Positions 1-5,083 of a DNA stretch of 5,083 bases are shown one piece after another. The stretch is taken from positions 1-5,083 of the forward strand of contig VERS01000216.1 in NCBI GenBank assembly GCA_018882545.1. Reading direction: 5' to 3'. The notes beneath the pieces were generated by a model. It saw only the letters and a list, made by a program, of their open reading frames with translations. It was not told where the DNA came from and made no database searches. Every line of letters starts with the position of its first letter. The first letter of the stretch is position 1. Origin of the DNA: Mycobacterium sp. GTDB taxonomy: Bacteria > Actinomycetota > Actinomycetes > Mycobacteriales > Mycobacteriaceae. A program made the translations under genes and the position numbers.

Positions 1-402
1 GGCCATCTCCCGCAGGCCGGCCTCGAAGTCGACGACGTTGCGCAGACCGAAGCTGATGGTGACCGCGTCGAAGGCCTCGTCGCCGAAGGGCAGCCGGGTG
101 GCGTCGCCGGCCACCTTCGGCACCGGCCGCCCGGCGCCGGCCCGCAGCATGCCCACCGAGAAGTCCGCCGCTACACACCACGCACCGGACTTGGCCAGTT
201 CCACCGTCGAGACCGCCGTCCCGGCGGCCAGGTCCAGCACCGAGTTGCCCGGGTCGATCCGTAGCGCAGCGCGGGTCGCCCGGCGCCAGTAGCGGTCCTG
301 ACCGAGGGAGAGAACAGTGTTGGTGATGTCATAGCGGCGGGCCACGGCGTCGAACATCGACGCCACTTCGTGCGGGTCTTTGTCCAGCGAGGCGCGGGTC
401 AC
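1..402 (-). CDS. menG: Demethylmenaquinone methyltransferase MenG/UbiE, N-terminal part (cut by window edge)
   Basis: This SAM-dependent methyltransferase carries out the last step of menaquinone synthesis, methylating the naphthoquinone ring of demethylmenaquinone at the membrane. Only the first 134 codons are present; the family is about 230 residues, so roughly 95 lie beyond the left edge. The reading frame is open from a GTG at 402. The N-terminus [10 protein letters not shown], the segment DRYWRRATR near residues 37-44, SAM motif [10 protein letters not shown] (55-63), AGDATRLPF (98-106) and [13 protein letters not shown] (111-123) are UbiE/MenG hallmarks and recall M. tuberculosis Rv0558, which databases sometimes call menH although it is a methyltransferase. 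The GTG start is chosen because homologues begin at the same point. The Shine-Dalgarno is poor (GGGCGG directly before the start), so translation may depend on the small gene that ends 13 bases upstream. The family call is secure. Confidence 0.95.
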   Translation of the reverse strand, partial: MTRASLDKDPHEVASMFDAVARRYDITNTVLSLGQDRYWRRATRAALRIDPGNSVLDLAAGTAVSTVELAKSGAWCVAADFSVGMLRAGAGRPVPKVAGDATRLPFGDEAFDAVTISFGLRNVVDFEAGLREMA

Positions 403-415
403 CCGCCCGACGCTA

Positions 416-580
416 TCAAGCGCCGCGCAGGTCGGCCTCCCGGTTCTGGTGTGAACGCGAGACCATCCGCTCGCTGAGGTGGATGAGCCGGTCCTCGTGA
501 CCGGCCGGCATGGTGTAGGCCAACTGCCGTAGCTCAACGGCAAAGCCCTGCAGATCCTGGCGGAATGAGTTGTCATTCAT
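416..580 (-). CDS. Unrecognised small protein, 54 residues
   Basis: I do not recognise this protein. It begins [20 protein letters not shown] and ends in a charged, basic tail ([11 protein letters not shown]). It has no signal peptide, membrane segment or cysteine and looks mostly helical, with an amphipathic stretch around residues 8-21 and another around 27-42 ([13 protein letters not shown]). Coding is supported by third-codon-position GC of 45 of 54 codons, typical of this genome, and by GGAGG nine bases before the ATG. The same frame is open up to an ATG at 661, but those 27 extra codons have third-position GC near one half, so the shorter start is preferred. It stops 13 bases before menG, so the two are probably cotranscribed. 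In M. tuberculosis the corresponding interval holds mgtA (Rv0557), which is absent here. A role in menaquinone synthesis is possible from position alone but unproven. Confidence 0.7.
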   Translation of the reverse strand: MNDNSFRQDLQGFAVELRQLAYTMPAGHEDRLIHLSERMVSRSHQNREADLRGA

Positions 581-589
581 CAGTGGAGA

Positions 590-594
590 CCTCC
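590..594 (-). promoter_or_regulatory. Ribosome binding site of the 54-residue gene
   Basis: A perfect GGAGG on the minus strand lies nine bases before the ATG at 580. It is the strongest Shine-Dalgarno match seen before any start in this window, and it decides between this ATG and the upstream in-frame ATG at 661. Confidence 0.7.
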
Positions 595-666
595 GCAGCT
601 GTCCTCGAACGAAAGTGCCTGTACTGACTATCATTTGGTTCCGCGTTGCGGTTGAGATCATTGTGC

Positions 667-683
667 TCCCGGTTCCGCCGGGA
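667..683 (-). terminator. Possible weak hairpin terminator after the DUF3592 gene
   Basis: The minus strand reads TCCCGG, a five-base loop CGGAA, then CCGGGA: a perfect six-pair stem starting 11 bases after the TAA of the DUF3592 gene. There is no T tract afterwards, so it is not a classical intrinsic terminator. U-less hairpins have been proposed to work in mycobacteria, but a short GC stem can arise by chance in such DNA. It could equally be an mRNA processing or attenuation structure. Confidence 0.25.
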
Positions 684-694
684 CGAAAGACCCG

Positions 695-1216
695 TTACCG
701 AGCTTTCTGGTGAACTTTGGGTTTCGGCTGTGTTTCGCGCTCTTCGAGCCGCACCAGGCCGGCCAGCATCGCAACGGCGACGGCCCACCCGGCCACCGCG
801 ATGGACCCGGCGGGGACGATCGCCAGTGCGGCGTTACGGTTCTGCACCCGAACCAGATTGGGGTCGGTTCTGTCGTACTCGACGTAGATGCGCATTCCGG
901 TGGCCAGTTCCGAGGGATAGAGCACCCCGAGCTCGGGCCGGTAGGTCACCCGATCGGGTGTGACGAATTCGATGGTCGAGCGCCGCGGCCCCGCGGAGAG
1001 CACCTCCGCCTCGGCCACCGCCAGGTTGCCCTCGATCTTCCGGTCGTTGCGCCACGCCCCGGCGACCAGCAGCAGCGACTGCAGGGTGACGACACCCATC
1101 AGCGTCCACACCGCGATCTTGGCCCACCGCAGGATCTTTCGGTCGAAGGAGTCCGTCAGGTCGGGGTTGCGGATGGGCAGGGCGGCATACAGCAGAGCCG
1201 GTAGCCTGCCGGTCAC
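695..1216 (-). CDS. Two-helix membrane protein of DUF3592 type (Rv0556-like)
   Basis: This 173-residue protein has a short cytoplasmic-looking N-terminus, a hydrophobic helix at about residues 31-54, a soluble region of about 75 residues, and a second hydrophobic helix at about 134-154 followed by a basic tail. The soluble part, ending in [14 protein letters not shown] (112-125), resembles the beta-rich DUF3592 domain, in which a conserved segment of the form VxYxPxxP/DPxxxR is common. The N-terminus resembles what I recall of Rv0556, which also follows menD in M. tuberculosis. Its function is unknown; conserved linkage to menD hints at a role near the membrane steps of quinone synthesis or simply in the envelope. 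The start is GTG, overlapping the menD stop by four bases (GTGA), so translation is probably coupled. It ends in TAA before the spacer. Confidence 0.85.
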   Translation of the reverse strand: MTGRLPALLYAALPIRNPDLTDSFDRKILRWAKIAVWTLMGVVTLQSLLLVAGAWRNDRKIEGNLAVAEAEVLSAGPRRSTIEFVTPDRVTYRPELGVLYPSELATGMRIYVEYDRTDPNLVRVQNRNAALAIVPAGSIAVAGWAVAVAMLAGLVRLEERETQPKPKVHQKAR

Positions 1217-2850
1217 AGAGCCGCCCGGATCGCCGCGTGCAGCTGCCGCAGCGACGAGCGGTCGGCCTTGACTTCCAGCACCCGCATACCGTCATGGGTG
1301 TCCGCCAGCGCCGGACCGAGTTCACCGACCTCGATCTGCCGGGACTCGACATGGTAGGCCCGGCACAGCGCACCGACGTCGACGTCGTGGGGGGTGCCGA
1401 AGATTCGCGCGGAGATGTCGGAGAACCGGGGGTCACCCTGTTCGAGGAGCTCGAAGATTCCCCCGCCGTTGTCGTTGGACACCACGATGGTCAAGTTATG
1501 CGGGGTCGGCTCGGTGGGGCCGATCAACAGGCCGGAGGCGTCGTGGACGAAGGTGAGGTCACCCAGCAGCGCCACGGTGCGACCCGGGTGTGCCAGCGCG
1601 GCGCCGATCGCGGTGGAAACCGTGCCGTCGATACCGGCCACACCGCGGTTGGAGCGCACCGCGACGGCGTCGGTGTCCAGGCCGGCCAGGGCGACGTCGC
1701 GGACCGGGTTCGACGCCCCCAGCACCAACTGGTCACCGGGGCGCAGACCGGCGGCCAGTGCGGCGGCGACGTGCAGGCCGGTGGTCAGCGGGTGGGCCGC
1801 CAGCTGATCGCGGACAACCGCGTTGACCCGCGCATGGCCCTCGGCACACCGCCGCAGCCACTGCGGGTCGGGGGTGCCGGTGGTCAGCGCGCGGGTTCCG
1901 GTGGCCATCGAGTTGCCGGACACATCGGGCCAGCGTGGGCCGGTGGTCAGCGCGTACACCGGCACGTCGGGGTCGGCCAGCAGCGCCGAGACCGGCCGGT
2001 GCAGGGTGGGCCGACCCAGCATGATGACCTGCCGGGGCCGCAGCAGGGTCAGCGCCAGCGGGTGCAGCGGGTTGGCCGGATGCGGGGCCGTCGGCTCGGC
2101 GACGGTGGGCAGATGGGCCAGGTTCGGATGCACACCCGCGCCGTGGCCCGCGATGACCAGGGTGTCGGCGCTCAGATCGATCGCGACCGGCTCGTCGAAG
2201 TCGACCTGCGGGGTGTAGGTCCACGGCCGGCCCTCGGGCCTGCCCTGCGGGAAGTCATCTGGACTTGAATCCGCATCCGGCACAAGGGGTTCCCGCAGCG
2301 GGATGTCGAACTGCACCGGTCCGGCGTTGGCGCTGCGCGCCCCGGTGGCCGCAGCCAGCACCCGGCAGGTGGCCGACCGCCACTGCGCGTTGAGGGAGAC
2401 CAGATCGCCCGGGTCGGCACCGATGCGGTCCGGGGCGAGCCCGAGGCTGATCGCGGCGCGGGCCTGGGTACCGAAGTAGCCCAGCTGCTCCATGGTCTGG
2501 TTGGCGCCGGTACCCAGCAGTTCGTAGGGCCGGTTCGCCGACAGGACGATCAGCGGCACGCGGGCGTAGTTGGCTTCCAGTACCGCCGGGCCCAGGTTGG
2601 CCACCGCGGTCCCGGAGGTCATCGCGATCGGCACCGGACGGCCGCTGCCGAGAGCCAGGCCGACGGCCAGGAAGCCGGCGGTGCGCTCGTCGATCCGCAC
2701 GTGCAGGCGGATCCGGCCGGCTCGGTCGGCATCGGCGAAGGCGAAGGCCAACGGCGCATTGCGCGAGCCCGGGCACAGCACGACGTCGCGGACACCCCCG
2801 CGGATCAATTCGTCGACGACGACCCGCGCCTGTGTCGTCGAAGGGTTCAC
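1213..2850 (-). CDS. menD: 2-succinyl-5-enolpyruvyl-6-hydroxy-3-cyclohexene-1-carboxylate synthase MenD
   Basis: MenD is a cytosolic thiamine-diphosphate enzyme that joins 2-oxoglutarate, after decarboxylation, to isochorismate, the committed step toward menaquinone. The 545-residue protein is full length (the M. tuberculosis enzyme is about 554). It starts [19 protein letters not shown], as Rv0555 does, which fixes the GTG start. Visible features are CPGSRNAP (26-33), the cofactor-activating glutamate E55 in [28 protein letters not shown] (104-123), and the ThDP/metal motif from GDL (430-432) to NDNGG (459-463). R97, R280 and R306 match the three arginines reported to bind the feedback inhibitor 1,4-dihydroxy-2-naphthoate in the M. 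tuberculosis enzyme (R97, R277, R303), so allosteric control is probably conserved. A variable linker around 191-208 ([12 protein letters not shown]) is less GC-rich. The Shine-Dalgarno is weak (AGGGG touching the start). The gene begins 31 bases after bpoC ends and overlaps the next gene by four bases. Confidence 0.98.
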   Translation of the reverse strand: MNPSTTQARVVVDELIRGGVRDVVLCPGSRNAPLAFAFADADRAGRIRLHVRIDERTAGFLAVGLALGSGRPVPIAMTSGTAVANLGPAVLEANYARVPLIVLSANRPYELLGTGANQTMEQLGYFGTQARAAISLGLAPDRIGADPGDLVSLNAQWRSATCRVLAAATGARSANAGPVQFDIPLREPLVPDADSSPDDFPQGRPEGRPWTYTPQVDFDEPVAIDLSADTLVIAGHGAGVHPNLAHLPTVAEPTAPHPANPLHPLALTLLRPRQVIMLGRPTLHRPVSALLADPDVPVYALTTGPRWPDVSGNSMATGTRALTTGTPDPQWLRRCAEGHARVNAVVRDQLAAHPLTTGLHVAAALAAGLRPGDQLVLGASNPVRDVALAGLDTDAVAVRSNRGVAGIDGTVSTAIGAALAHPGRTVALLGDLTFVHDASGLLIGPTEPTPHNLTIVVSNDNGGGIFELLEQGDPRFSDISARIFGTPHDVDVGALCRAYHVESRQIEVGELGPALADTHDGMRVLEVKADRSSLRQLHAAIRAAL

Positions 2851-2881
2851 CCCTACAGCGTGGCACAGCCCGGGGCGCTGA

Positions 2882-3667
2882 CTAAAGGAGCGTTCCGGCG
2901 AAGAACTCCAGCATGGCCCGGTTGACCGGGTCGTAGCGCTCCAGGAAGCCCAGGTGGCCGGTGTTGGCGATCTGGACGTAGCGGCCGCCCGGGATCGCGT
3001 CGGCGACCTCCCGGCCCAGTGCCGGCGGGGTGATCACGTCATCGGCGAACCCGATCACCAGCACCTCGGTGCGGATCGCGCCGTAGGCCGGCAACCGGTT
3101 CTCGTGCGGTGCCACGCCCAGTTGCGCCCGCCAGCCCGGTGTGCGTTTGAGGGGGAAGGCGGTGAACATCTGCAGCCACTCGTCGATGGCGGGAGAGTTG
3201 ATGGTCTTCGGGGAGAAGTTCTCCAGGATCCGCACCTTGGCGGCGTAGGAGTTGGGCAGTTCGACGCCGGCCTCGGCGAGTTCCTCGTCGGCGGTCCGGA
3301 ACGCGATCCGGGTGCTGTCGACGCGGCCGCGGGTCCCCATCAGCACGGCCTGGCGGACCAGGTCCGGGCGGGCCAACATCAACTCCTGGGCGATGAAGGC
3401 ACCCATCGACATCGCCACCACGCGGGTCGGGCCGCCGATGACGGTGTCGATGATCTCGACGGTGTCGGCGACCATCTGGGCGGTGGTGAACCCGTCGGCG
3501 TCCTCGGTGGCGCCCACGCCCCGGTTGTCGAAGGTGACGCAGCGATAGCCGGCCCGCTGGAAGACCGGAACCTGGTGGAGGTGCCAGGTGCGTCCGGCGC
3601 CGCCGGTTCCGGCGATGAAGAGCACCGGGTCGCCGGCGCCGATGTCCTCGTAAGCCAGGTTGGTCAC
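2882..3667 (-). CDS. bpoC: Alpha/beta hydrolase of BpoC type, possible MenH
   Basis: This 261-residue alpha/beta hydrolase resembles M. tuberculosis Rv0554 (BpoC), historically labelled a non-heme bromoperoxidase. Using the GTG at 3667 as residue 1, the oxyanion-loop segment is [12 protein letters not shown] (18-29), [10 protein letters not shown] spans 46-55, the nucleophile elbow AMSMG places Ser87, an acid lies in [10 protein letters not shown] (Asp209 or Asp210), and NTGHLGFLE places His238. The triad is complete, though the first elbow position is Ala rather than the usual Gly. An upstream in-frame start at 3715 exists, but the GTG at 3667 gives the N-terminus expected from Rv0554 and overlaps the menC stop by four bases (GTGA). 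Between menC and menD, SHCHC synthase (MenH) would be an attractive role, yet the arginine that follows the nucleophile motif in E. coli MenH (R90) is Phe91 here. The fold call is firm; the substrate is unknown. Confidence 0.92.
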   Translation of the reverse strand: MTNLAYEDIGAGDPVLFIAGTGGAGRTWHLHQVPVFQRAGYRCVTFDNRGVGATEDADGFTTAQMVADTVEIIDTVIGGPTRVVAMSMGAFIAQELMLARPDLVRQAVLMGTRGRVDSTRIAFRTADEELAEAGVELPNSYAAKVRILENFSPKTINSPAIDEWLQMFTAFPLKRTPGWRAQLGVAPHENRLPAYGAIRTEVLVIGFADDVITPPALGREVADAIPGGRYVQIANTGHLGFLERYDPVNRAMLEFFAGTLL

Positions 3668-4629
3668 GGCCGCGACGGTAGCAGCGCGTGGCACTGCAGC
3701 ACCCGGGTGATCCACCAGTCGCGACGCCCGGCCGGGACGGCCAACTCGGCCAGCCGGGCCGGATCAGGGCTGACGGCCCCGACAGGCAGGGTGCCGCCCG
3801 CCGGTTGCAGGTCGGCGACGTCGGTGAGGAACAGCCCACCCGTGCCCAGCCCGCAGGCATAGTCCAGCCGGGGCAGTGCCGCCGCGGCGGCCAGTCCGGC
3901 CGAGATACCGACCGCGGTGTCCAGCGCGCTGGAGAGGACCACCGGAATGCCGATGCGGGCGGCGATGTCGAGCGTTGCGGCGATGCCCCCCAGTGGGGCC
4001 ACCTTGAGCACCGCCACGTCGGCCGCCCCGGCCCGCGCGACCGCCAACGGGTCCTCGGCCTTGCGGATGCTCTCGTCGGCGGCGACCGGCACCGCCACCC
4101 GGCGGCGCACCTCGGCCAGTTCGGGCACCGTCGGGCAGGGTTGCTCCAGGTATTCCAGTGGCCCGTCGGCGGTGAGGGCGCGCGCCGCCGTCACCGCCTG
4201 CTCCACGGTCCACCCGCCGTTGGCGTCCACCCGGACGGCCGGCACCACCGCGCGGACGGCGTTGACCCGGGCCACGTCGTCGGTGAGCCGCTGCCCGGGT
4301 TCGGCGACCTTGACCTTGGCCGTCGTGCAACCGGGGAACCGGGCCAGCACCTCGGGCACCTGCTCGGGCGCAACAGCGGGCACGGTGGCATTCACCGGAA
4401 TCCGGTCGCGAACCGGGCAAGGCCTTGCCGCATAGGCTGATTCGATTGCTGAGGCCAGCCAGGCCGCGGCCTCCGGCGGCGGGTACTCGAGGAAAGCTCC
4501 GAACTCCCCCCAACCGGCCGGACCGTCGATCAGCGCAACCTCGCGCACCGTGATGCCCCGGAACCGCACCCGCATGGGTAATGCGACGACGTGCAGACGC
4601 TCCAGCAGGTCATCCGACGCCGGCAGCAT
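3664..4629 (-). CDS. menC: o-Succinylbenzoate synthase MenC
   Basis: MenC is an enolase-superfamily enzyme that dehydrates SHCHC to o-succinylbenzoate in the cytosol. The 321-residue length matches the actinobacterial type (Rv0553 is about 326). An N-terminal capping region with VVALPMRVRFRGIT (14-27) and GPAGWGEFGAF (36-46) precedes the barrel. Catalytic lysines appear in TAKVKV (K105 and K107), metal ligands at D135 (RVDANGG), E162 (EYLEQP) and D185 (AADES), and the opposite-face lysine at K209 (VLKVAPLGG). All expected active-site residues are present. The frame is open upstream to 4842, but that part lies inside the ligase gene; the ATG at 4629 begins MLPASDDLLERL, similar to Rv0553, and shares one base with the ligase stop (TGATG), which points to translational coupling. 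Its stop overlaps the bpoC start. Confidence 0.97.
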   Translation of the reverse strand: MLPASDDLLERLHVVALPMRVRFRGITVREVALIDGPAGWGEFGAFLEYPPPEAAAWLASAIESAYAARPCPVRDRIPVNATVPAVAPEQVPEVLARFPGCTTAKVKVAEPGQRLTDDVARVNAVRAVVPAVRVDANGGWTVEQAVTAARALTADGPLEYLEQPCPTVPELAEVRRRVAVPVAADESIRKAEDPLAVARAGAADVAVLKVAPLGGIAATLDIAARIGIPVVLSSALDTAVGISAGLAAAAALPRLDYACGLGTGGLFLTDVADLQPAGGTLPVGAVSPDPARLAELAVPAGRRDWWITRVLQCHALLPSRP

Positions 4630-5083
4630 CAGATGGCGCGTTCGCGGTTCTCCCAGTAGGGCTTGCGCAGGTCCTTCTTGAGAAGCTTCCCGGTCGGGTT
4701 GCGGGGCAGTTCGTCCATGATGTCGACGCTGCGCGGGCACTTGTAGCCGGCCAGTTTCTCCCGGCACCAGGCGATCAGCTCCTCCGGCGATGCCTGCTTT
4801 CCGTCGTAGAGTTCGACGACGGCCTTGACCGACTCGCCCCATTTCTCGTCGGGCACACCGAACACCGCGGCGTCCATCACCGCCGGATGGTCGGTCAGCG
4901 CCCGTTCCACCTCCACCGAGTAGATGTTCTCCCCGCCGGAGATGATCATGTCCTTGAGCCGGTCCTCGACGAAGACGAAGCCGCCGTCGTCGACGCGACC
5001 GATGTCGCCGGTGCGGAACCAGCCGTCGGCGGTGATCACCTCTGCGGTGGCCTCGGGCTTGTTGTGATAGCCCTGCATCAACT
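4629..5083 (-). CDS. Acyl-CoA ligase (AMP-binding, FadD-like), C-terminal part (cut by window edge)
   Basis: These 150 codons are the C-terminus of a class I adenylate-forming enzyme, which activates a carboxylic acid as acyl-AMP and passes it to CoA. The frame is open to the window edge, and the internal TTG/ATG codons there are not the start. Numbering from the first complete codon (LMQGYHNKPEATAE), one sees GWFRTGDIG (20-28), the hinge region DRLKDMIISGGENI (40-53), VFGVPDEKWGE (73-83), and the catalytic lysine in NPTGKLLKKDLR (K132). The fragment looks complete at its C-terminus. Substrate-determining regions are off-window, so no symbol is assigned. It resembles medium or long-chain FadD ligases such as FadD13 in these motifs. 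Position directly before menC makes OSB-CoA ligase (MenE) conceivable, but M. tuberculosis has a separate menE (Rv0542c), and its fadD8 lies on the other strand near menC. Family certain, substrate unknown. Confidence 0.93.
   Translation of the reverse strand, partial: LMQGYHNKPEATAEVITADGWFRTGDIGRVDDGGFVFVEDRLKDMIISGGENIYSVEVERALTDHPAVMDAAVFGVPDEKWGESVKAVVELYDGKQASPEELIAWCREKLAGYKCPRSVDIMDELPRNPTGKLLKKDLRKPYWENRERAI

Larger units (their letters stand above)
581..694. other. AT-richer intergenic spacer, possible promoter region
   Basis: This 114-base stretch separates the DUF3592 gene from the small gene. By hand count it is about 58% GC overall and 50% across 601-660, below the GC-rich genes around it. 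It is the only gap in the window large enough for an internal promoter. On the minus strand a hexamer GATAGT (632-627) could act as a weak -10 element placing a start near 620, but no convincing -35 accompanies it. The octamer GGTTCCGC occurs twice (637-644 and 671-678), and ACGAAAG occurs at 609-615 and 683-689. No RNA gene is recognised. Confidence 0.4.

Noticed and set aside
581..661. Longer version of the small gene starting at ATG 661
   Set aside because: A GGGAG lies close before that ATG, but the extra 27 codons have near-random third-position GC, unlike the coding part after 580.
600..680. ECF-sigma type promoter built on the two GGAACC motifs on the minus strand
   Set aside because: No CGTT-like -10 occurs at the required spacing of about 16-19 bases; the nearest CGTT is 25 bases away.
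1237..2268. Long open frame on the plus strand (343 codons) opposite menD
   Set aside because: It is antisense to a fully conserved menD. The translation is Gly/Arg/Gln/Val-rich with no recognisable motif, as expected for a shadow frame in high-GC DNA.
2240..2290. Less GC-rich patch in menD as a possible insertion or frameshift
   Set aside because: The frame stays open and flanking residues ([12 protein letters not shown] before, RPWTYTP after) match the family; this is a variable linker.
3668..3715. N-terminal extension of the hydrolase by 16 codons
   Set aside because: It overlaps menC, and the expected N-terminus of the BpoC family begins at the GTG at 3667, which also makes the GTGA overlap.
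2954..3862. Long plus-strand open frame (302 codons) opposite bpoC and the end of menC
   Set aside because: Its composition is a Gly/Asp/Val-rich shadow of conserved minus-strand genes. It spans a gene junction and shows no domain.
4630..4842. N-terminal extension of menC by 71 codons
   Set aside because: The extension lies wholly inside the ligase gene in another frame, is Arg/Gly-rich low-complexity sequence, and homologous MenC proteins begin near the ATG at 4629.
1..5083. CRISPR arrays, insertion sequences, tRNA or rRNA genes, toxin-antitoxin or defence genes
   Set aside because: No repeat-spacer pattern, transposase motif, terminal inverted repeats or structural RNA signature was seen by eye on either strand.

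Overview
The window reads as one minus-strand block of menaquinone (vitamin K2) biosynthesis genes from a high-GC actinobacterium, almost certainly Mycobacteriaceae. From memory (no search was run), MenD, MenC, the alpha/beta hydrolase and the methyltransferase resemble the Mycobacterium tuberculosis proteins Rv0555, Rv0553, Rv0554 (BpoC) and Rv0558 closely, including their N-termini. The order also follows the Rv0553-Rv0558 neighbourhood. I would guess a non-tuberculous, Mycolicibacterium-like species, but the species cannot be fixed from this sequence.

Layout in the direction of transcription (right to left): the C-terminal 150 residues of an acyl-CoA ligase entering from the right edge (4629-5083); menC, o-succinylbenzoate synthase (3664-4629); a bpoC-type alpha/beta hydrolase (2882-3667); menD, SEPHCHC synthase (1213-2850); a two-helix DUF3592-type membrane protein (695-1216); a 114-base AT-richer spacer with a small hairpin (581-694); an unrecognised 54-codon gene with a clear ribosome binding site (416-580); and the first 134 codons of menG/ubiE, demethylmenaquinone methyltransferase, leaving at the left edge (1-402).

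The genes are tightly packed. Ligase and menC share one base (TGATG), and menC/bpoC and menD/DUF3592 each overlap by four bases (GTGA). A 31-base gap separates bpoC from menD, and 13 bases separate the 54-codon gene from menG. This suggests one or two operons, with the only place for a second promoter between the DUF3592 gene and the small gene. MenD makes SEPHCHC from isochorismate and 2-oxoglutarate, MenC dehydrates SHCHC to o-succinylbenzoate, and MenG performs the final ring methylation. The hydrolase sits where a MenH (SHCHC synthase) would be expected, and the ligase sits where an OSB-CoA ligase (MenE) would make sense, but neither role is shown by the sequence.

I see no new defence, mobile or RNA system. 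The points worth a second look are the small unknown gene occupying the place where M. tuberculosis has the mannosyltransferase mgtA (Rv0557), the ligase translationally coupled to menC, and the hydrolase that is positioned like MenH but lacks one of its substrate-binding arginines.
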